Part shown: positions 14,272-17,632 of the stretch, piece by piece | Position numbering within the stretch: the first letter of the stretch is position 1 | How the letters are laid out: each line of letters starts with the position of its first letter | Source: DAOUMF01 sp034411955 | GTDB taxonomy: Bacteria; Chloroflexota; Dehalococcoidia; SM23-28-2; RBG-16-64-32 | Length of the DNA: 17,632 nt | Reading direction: 5' to 3' | Assembly: GCA_034411955.1 (NCBI GenBank) | Contig: DAOUMF010000167.1 | Location: forward strand, 1 to 17,632 | Notes under the pieces: generated by a model | The model's input: only the letters and a program-made list of their open reading frames with translations | What the model was told of the DNA's origin: nothing | The model's database searches: none | Program-made: the position numbers and the translations under genes

Positions 14272-14274
14272 CGC

Positions 14275-16182
14275 CTACGGCCCGAAGGCGTCCACAAGGG
14301 CGACGGCGTAGGGGGCCTGCTCCCGGCAGGCGTCGCACTTGACGCACTTCCCCTGGTCGATGCGGTAGCTTCCGTTCTCCCGCACCACCGCCTGAGTGGG
14401 GCAGACCGCCTCCGCCAGGGGCAGTCGGTCCGAGTGGTGGATCACCTCGTAGCGCAACAGGTCGCGGCAGACCCTGGCGGGGCAGCGCCTGTTGTGCAGG
14501 TGCTCGTTGAACTCGTCCTCGAAGAAGCGGAGCATGGACATGATGGCGGTAGGGGCGGCCTGGCCGTGGGCGCAGTTGGCGTAGCGCATGGTATCGGCCA
14601 GGAGGCGCATGATCTCGGGGTCTGAGCTGCGGCCGCGGCCGGCGGTGATGCGCCTGAGGATCTCCAGCAGGCGGCGGGTGCCGGCAAAGCAGGTCGTGCA
14701 GCGGCCGCAGGACTCATCCTCGGCGAACCACTCGAAGTAGATGGCGAGGTCGACTATGCAGTTGGAGTCGTCCAGCGCGACGAGGCCGCCGGAGCCCATG
14801 AGCATGCCGCGCTCGCGGAAGGGATCGGGCTCCAATCCGATGCCGACGTCGCTGGCGGGGACGATGCCGGAGAGGGGCCCACCGGGCTGCACGGCCTTGA
14901 GGGCGCGCCCCTGTGGCGGCCCGCCCGCGGCGCCCATCACGACATCGCTCATGGGGGTCCCGAACGGCACCTCCAGGATGCCCACCCGCTGCACCTGGCC
15001 GGAGACGGAGAACATCTTCGTCCCCTTGTTCTTCTCGGTGCCCATGGAGGCGTACCACTGGGCGCCGTGGCGGAGGATCAGGGGGACGCTGGCATACGAT
15101 TCCACGTTGTTCACGTTGGAGGGCTTGCCGAAGACGCCGGCCTGGGCGGGGAAAGGCGGCCGGAGCTTGGGCATGCCCCGCGAGTCCTCGACGGAAGATA
15201 TGAGGCCCGTCTCCTCACCGCAGACGTAGCTGCCGGCCCCGCGCACCACCTCCACGTCGAAGGCGAACCCCGAGCCGAGGATGTCATCGCCCAGGAGCCC
15301 CCGCTGGCGCGCCTGCTGGATCGCCTTCTCCATGCGCTCCGCGGGCAACGGGTACTCCTCACGGATATAGATGAAGCCGCGGGAGGCACCGGTGGCGTAG
15401 CCGCCGATGATCATCCCCTCGATGATCAGGTGGGGGTTGCTCTCCATGACGTTGCGGTTGACGAAGGAGCCGGGGTCGCCCTCGTCGGCGTTGCAGATCA
15501 TGTACTTGGGGGTGTTCTGGGCGGTGCGCAGGAAGTCCCACTTACGGCCGGTGGGGAACCCGGCGCCGCCGCGCCCCCACAGGCCAGACTCCGTGACCTC
15601 GCCGATGACCTGCTCGTCGGTCATGCCGAAGGCTTTGGACAGCCCCTCGTAGCCGCCGCGGGCGATGTAGTGATCGATCTCTTCCGGATCGATGACGCCG
15701 CAGTTGGCCATCAGTCGGCGCACCTGAGGGCGGAAGAACTCCAGCGAGTCGAGTGGGGGCACGCCCCGCCAGTCGGCGGGCAATTCGTCCAGCGGCCTGT
15801 CCTGAGCCCTGTCGAAGGGTTCCTCCGCGAGGACGGCGAGGGCGAACTCGGAGGCGATGCCGTCGCCGGCGACAGCCTGCTCGATGAGCTGGGGCACACG
15901 GTCGGCAGTGACTCTCCCGTAGAGGACGGCGGGTCCGCCTTTGGCGGAGCGGGCCACCTCCACGACGGGCTCCGCGTAGCAGAGGCCCCAGCAGCCGGTG
16001 ACCATGACGTCCGCCTGCAGGCTGTGGGCGGCCAGTTCCTTACGGACGGCATCCAGCGTCTGCTGGGCGCCGGCGGCGCGGGAGCAGGTGGTGAGGCCTA
16101 CTTTGATGAGGGGGCACTGCGGCTCCGCAAAGGGCACCCAGGACTCCTCGGCCTGGGCTCTGAGCTCCTCGTAGCTAGTCAT
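14275..16182 (-). CDS. nuoF: NuoF/HndC/HoxF-like NAD(P)H-oxidising Fe-S flavoprotein subunit
   Basis: The 635-residue subunit should bind NAD(H), FMN and Fe-S clusters and exchange electrons with a NuoE-like partner, encoded 58 bases upstream. Domains in order: an N-terminal thioredoxin-like [2Fe-2S] domain (Cys33, Cys64, Cys68; a fourth ligand is not obvious); a linker; the NuoF core with GRGGAGFPTGRKW, NADEGDPGSF and SYVCGEETGLISSVE; the N3-type [4Fe-4S] site Cys492, Cys495, Cys498, Cys537; and a C-terminal ferredoxin-like domain keeping only one cluster's ligands (Cys594, 613, 616, 619). The layout is that of soluble dehydrogenase or hydrogenase modules rather than plain complex I. Two palindromic repeats are translated in frame in the N-terminal third. 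ATG 16182 has CAGG five bases upstream. No hydrogenase or formate dehydrogenase subunit is in view. Confidence 0.93.
   Translation of the reverse strand: MTSYEELRAQAEESWVPFAEPQCPLIKVGLTTCSRAAGAQQTLDAVRKELAAHSLQADVMVTGCWGLCYAEPVVEVARSAKGGPAVLYGRVTADRVPQLIEQAVAGDGIASEFALAVLAEEPFDRAQDRPLDELPADWRGVPPLDSLEFFRPQVRRLMANCGVIDPEEIDHYIARGGYEGLSKAFGMTDEQVIGEVTESGLWGRGGAGFPTGRKWDFLRTAQNTPKYMICNADEGDPGSFVNRNVMESNPHLIIEGMIIGGYATGASRGFIYIREEYPLPAERMEKAIQQARQRGLLGDDILGSGFAFDVEVVRGAGSYVCGEETGLISSVEDSRGMPKLRPPFPAQAGVFGKPSNVNNVESYASVPLILRHGAQWYASMGTEKNKGTKMFSVSGQVQRVGILEVPFGTPMSDVVMGAAGGPPQGRALKAVQPGGPLSGIVPASDVGIGLEPDPFRERGMLMGSGGLVALDDSNCIVDLAIYFEWFAEDESCGRCTTCFAGTRRLLEILRRITAGRGRSSDPEIMRLLADTMRYANCAHGQAAPTAIMSMLRFFEDEFNEHLHNRRCPARVCRDLLRYEVIHHSDRLPLAEAVCPTQAVVRENGSYRIDQGKCVKCDACREQAPYAVALVDAFGP
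15796..15819 (-). repeat. Dispersed repeat A, in-frame copy inside the nuoF-like gene
   Basis: This copy has one extra C relative to 4702-4724 (GAGCCCTGTC versus GAGCCTGTC). It is therefore 24 bases, exactly eight codons, encoding PFDRAQDR at residues 122-129 in the linker between the thioredoxin-like domain and the NuoF core. Confidence 0.8.
15934..15948. repeat. Palindromic repeat B, copy 3, inside the nuoF-like gene
   Basis: TCCGCC (15934-15939), TTT, GGCGGA (15943-15948). It is translated as SAKGG in the N-terminal domain, just before AVLYGRV. Confidence 0.6.
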
Positions 16183-16200
16183 CCTGGTTCACCGTGTAGA

Positions 16201-16218
16201 GGAGGGCTTCAGCCCTCC
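16201..16218. repeat. Palindromic hairpin between nuoE-like and nuoF-like genes
   Basis: GGAGGGCTTCAGCCCTCC is a perfect inverted repeat with eight-base arms around two bases, realistically a seven-base stem with a four-base loop. It lies 18 bases before the nuoF-like ATG, with a GGCC-rich hairpin beside it (16219-16240). It may set the ratio of the two subunits or be a repeat-family member. Confidence 0.6.
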
Positions 16219-16240
16219 AATTGGCGGCCCAAAGGCCCCC

Positions 16241-16771
16241 CTACGTTTCCTTCCCCTCCTTGATCTCGCGGGCCAGCTTGATAGCGTCGCTTACGGACAG
16301 TGGGCCGACATAGCGGCCGTCGAGCCGCACCAGGGGCGCCAGGTGGCAGGTGCCGTCGCACTGGACCAAGCGGAGGCCGAAGGCGCCGTCGTCGGTGTTC
16401 TCGTTCATGCCGCACTCGAAGACGGCCTCCAGAGCGCGGCGGATGTTGCGAGAGCCCTTGAGCAGGCACGCCGGCCCGCTGCACCACTCCACGGTGGTCC
16501 CGGCGGGCGGGATGGTGCGGATCTCCGAGTAGAAATCCAGAGCCCCGTAGAGCATCGCCGGGGTGGTGCGGAACGCGGCGGCCAGAATGGGGATTCCCTC
16601 GGGGGGCACGTAGCCGTAGTCGTGCTGGATGCGGTGGAAGGCGGTCAGGAGGTCGGCGTTGTCGGGTGAGAGGTCGGCGATGAGGTCCCGCACCTTGGCC
16701 GCGAATTCAGCGAGCGGCTCGACGACGGTGTAGCGAGAGGAGTGCGGCGGCCCGGCGGTGATCTTGGTCAT
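16241..16771 (-). CDS. nuoE: NuoE-like [2Fe-2S] subunit
   Basis: The 176-residue thioredoxin-like ferredoxin normally pairs with NuoF, HndC or HoxF and holds one [2Fe-2S] cluster. Ligands Cys97 and Cys102 (CSGPAC) and Cys138 and Cys142 (CDGTC) show the usual C-x4-C and C-x3-C spacing. The N-terminal helical part includes DYGYVPPEGIPILAAAF, a family hallmark, followed by LYGALDFYSEI. ATG 16771 is the natural start, although no strong ribosome-binding site precedes it. The stop TAG is part of ACGTAGGGGG, the start of a recurring repeat. It begins the nuoE-nuoF pair and lies about 135 bases after the NHL protein gene. Confident in family; the partner complex is not in view. Confidence 0.93.
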   Translation of the reverse strand: MTKITAGPPHSSRYTVVEPLAEFAAKVRDLIADLSPDNADLLTAFHRIQHDYGYVPPEGIPILAAAFRTTPAMLYGALDFYSEIRTIPPAGTTVEWCSGPACLLKGSRNIRRALEAVFECGMNENTDDGAFGLRLVQCDGTCHLAPLVRLDGRYVGPLSVSDAIKLAREIKEGKET

Positions 16772-16824
16772 ATGCGCTGACTGCGGTCTCTAGTGACTCC
16801 AGCCTGAGGTTGCGAATCGGAGTT

Positions 16825-16842
16825 TGTGTCAGGCGTCACACA
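16825..16842. promoter_or_regulatory. Possible operator at the nuoEF transcription start
   Basis: An imperfect 18-base palindrome with TGTGT (16825-16829) and ACACA (16838-16842) arms; 14 of 18 positions are symmetric. It overlaps the predicted start point of the promoter at 16842-16871. No regulator is proposed. Confidence 0.25.
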
Positions 16843-16871
16843 TGATACATGGGGCGCCCTGGCACGGGCAA
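16842..16871 (-). promoter_or_regulatory. Candidate nuoEF promoter
   Basis: On the minus strand TTGCCC (16866-16871) and TATCAT (16842-16847) are spaced by 18 bases, matching consensus at four and five of six positions. Start point near 16835, about 64 bases before the nuoE-like ATG. Confidence 0.45.
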
Positions 16872-16906
16872 GGTTGACGGCGCCGGCGTTGCGTCCCGCG
16901 GCCCGC

Positions 16907-17632
16907 TTACCGGAAGGCGAAGTCGCTGAGGGGGAAACGGCGCACGTGATCGGCCGTGCCCTCGGACACGAAGACGAACTGCCGCTCGGCATCGCAGGCG
17001 ATGCCGTGAGGGAAGGCCAGGGGCGTCTCGCCCACCGAGGTCAGGGCGGCGATTACCTGGCCTGTGTCGTCCAGGAGAAGGATACGGCCGTGGGCGGGGT
17101 CGCTGGCCAGGATGCGGCCGTCGGGCAGGGCCGCCAGGTCTGGCTTGTTGGTGGGGTCGAGGTCCTGCCACTCCTGGATGGGGTACGCGGCGATGGGGCG
17201 CAGCTTGGCGTCGAGGCGCTGTATGCGGGCGTTGCCGGCGTCGGCGACGAGGATGTGGCCCTGAGCGGGGTCGAAAGTTATACCCACAGGCTCGCGGAAC
17301 TGGCCCAGCCCGGTGCCCCAGCCGCCCAGTGTCCCCAGGAGGTCGCCTTTCGGCGAGAACTTGCGCACGCTGTGAGTGCCGGTATCGGCCACCCAGACGT
17401 TGCCTTTCCGGTCCGTGGTGATGGAGCGAGGCCCCCACATCTCCTTGTCGCCCGGGTTGAGGAGGTCCCTGGTGGGCTTGCCCCAGGCGGCGATGAACTT
17501 CAGGGCGGGGTCGAATTTCTGCACGCGGTGGTTCCAGGTATCGACGACGTAGACGTTGCCCTGGGCGTCCAGGGTCAGGTCGGTGGGCTGGTTGAACTCG
17601 CCCTTGCCGTGGCCCGTGGCTCCCGTCGCCTT
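16907..17632 (-). CDS. NHL-repeat beta-propeller protein (partial, N-terminus beyond window)
   Basis: The minus-strand frame is open from the right edge to TAA at 16907, giving 241 residues. Five NHL repeats of about 40-45 residues are visible. Their core segments are FNQPTDLTLDAQGNVYVVDT, WGPRSITTDRKGNVWVADTG, REPVGITFDPAQGHILVADA, KPDLAALPDGRILASDP and FPHGIACDAERQFVFVSEGT. They would form most of a six-bladed propeller; one blade and any signal peptide or fused domain lie outside. NHL propellers bind proteins, RNA or ligands, or are enzymes; no catalytic motif is seen. In related bacteria such repeats can form the end of large membrane glycosyltransferases, which cannot be tested here. The likely promoter between it and nuoE suggests separate transcription. 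Confidence 0.88.
   Translation of the reverse strand, partial: KATGATGHGKGEFNQPTDLTLDAQGNVYVVDTWNHRVQKFDPALKFIAAWGKPTRDLLNPGDKEMWGPRSITTDRKGNVWVADTGTHSVRKFSPKGDLLGTLGGWGTGLGQFREPVGITFDPAQGHILVADAGNARIQRLDAKLRPIAAYPIQEWQDLDPTNKPDLAALPDGRILASDPAHGRILLLDDTGQVIAALTSVGETPLAFPHGIACDAERQFVFVSEGTADHVRRFPLSDFAFR

Larger units (their letters stand above)
13825..14274. other. 450-base gene-free region with promoter, leader, terminator and repeats
   Basis: No credible gene is seen on either strand. Reading with the flanking minus-strand genes, it holds repeat A directly after the nuoF-like stop, a CGTAGGGG-type repeat (14241-14248), a nine-base hairpin (14179-14200), a near-consensus promoter (14108-14135), an intrinsic terminator (14005-14046), a ten-base hairpin (13933-13959) and the ribosome-binding site of the secreted-protein gene. 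Confidence 0.7.

Overview
This 17.6 kb, GC-rich window looks like a chromosomal segment of a Chloroflexota bacterium, probably of the Dehalococcoidia/SAR202 type. The hints are an endonuclease-type MutL, an alpha/beta-hydrolase/adenylate-cyclase fusion, a deazaflavin (F420)-dependent reductase family protein, paired short MetE-like proteins, a DUF5320-like mini-protein, an exporter without a visible periplasmic adaptor, and many short palindromic dispersed repeats. The assignment is inference from gene content only. No rRNA, tRNA, CRISPR array, transposase or phage gene was seen.

Left part (1-6454). A GNAT acetyltransferase running off the left edge on the minus strand is divergent from a plus-strand set: mutS (GTG start at 673), a fused degenerate alpha/beta-hydrolase plus class III cyclase (3300-4640, apparently leaderless), and mutL (TTG start at 4733, ribosome-binding site at the edge of a dispersed repeat). 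MutS and MutL together form the mismatch-repair core.

Middle part (6451-12875, all minus strand). Two transcription units are apparent. The upstream one starts at a TTGACG-17-TACAAT promoter (12847-12875) and runs through a DUF5320-like coiled-coil mini-protein, a deazaflavin-dependent oxidoreductase family protein and two adjacent MetE-barrel proteins. The first of these has lost most zinc ligands; the second keeps all four. The downstream unit starts at a TTGACC-17-TACAAT promoter (9938-9966) and carries a hairpin-rich leader, an ADP-forming acyl-CoA synthetase alpha-type protein, and an ABC exporter permease and ATPase. It ends tail to tail with mutL, with overlapping stop codons.

Right part (12982-17632, all minus strand). 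An NHL-repeat protein runs off the right edge and is followed by nuoE/nuoF-like genes for an NAD(P)H-oxidising flavin/Fe-S module, with no catalytic partner in view. Then comes a 450-base gene-free stretch with repeats, a near-consensus promoter and an intrinsic terminator about 60 bases after the -10 box, which suggests a leader RNA or small RNA. After it lies a secreted protein with a C-terminal membrane anchor.

The features most worth following up are: a cyclase whose hydrolase-fold domain has lost all three catalytic-triad positions; a MetE-like pair split into a zinc-competent and a zinc-deficient partner; a NuoF-like subunit whose C-terminal ferredoxin domain has lost exactly one of two clusters; the promoter-leader-terminator element at 14005-14135; and short palindromic repeats that act as coding sequence, ribosome-binding site and leader hairpins.
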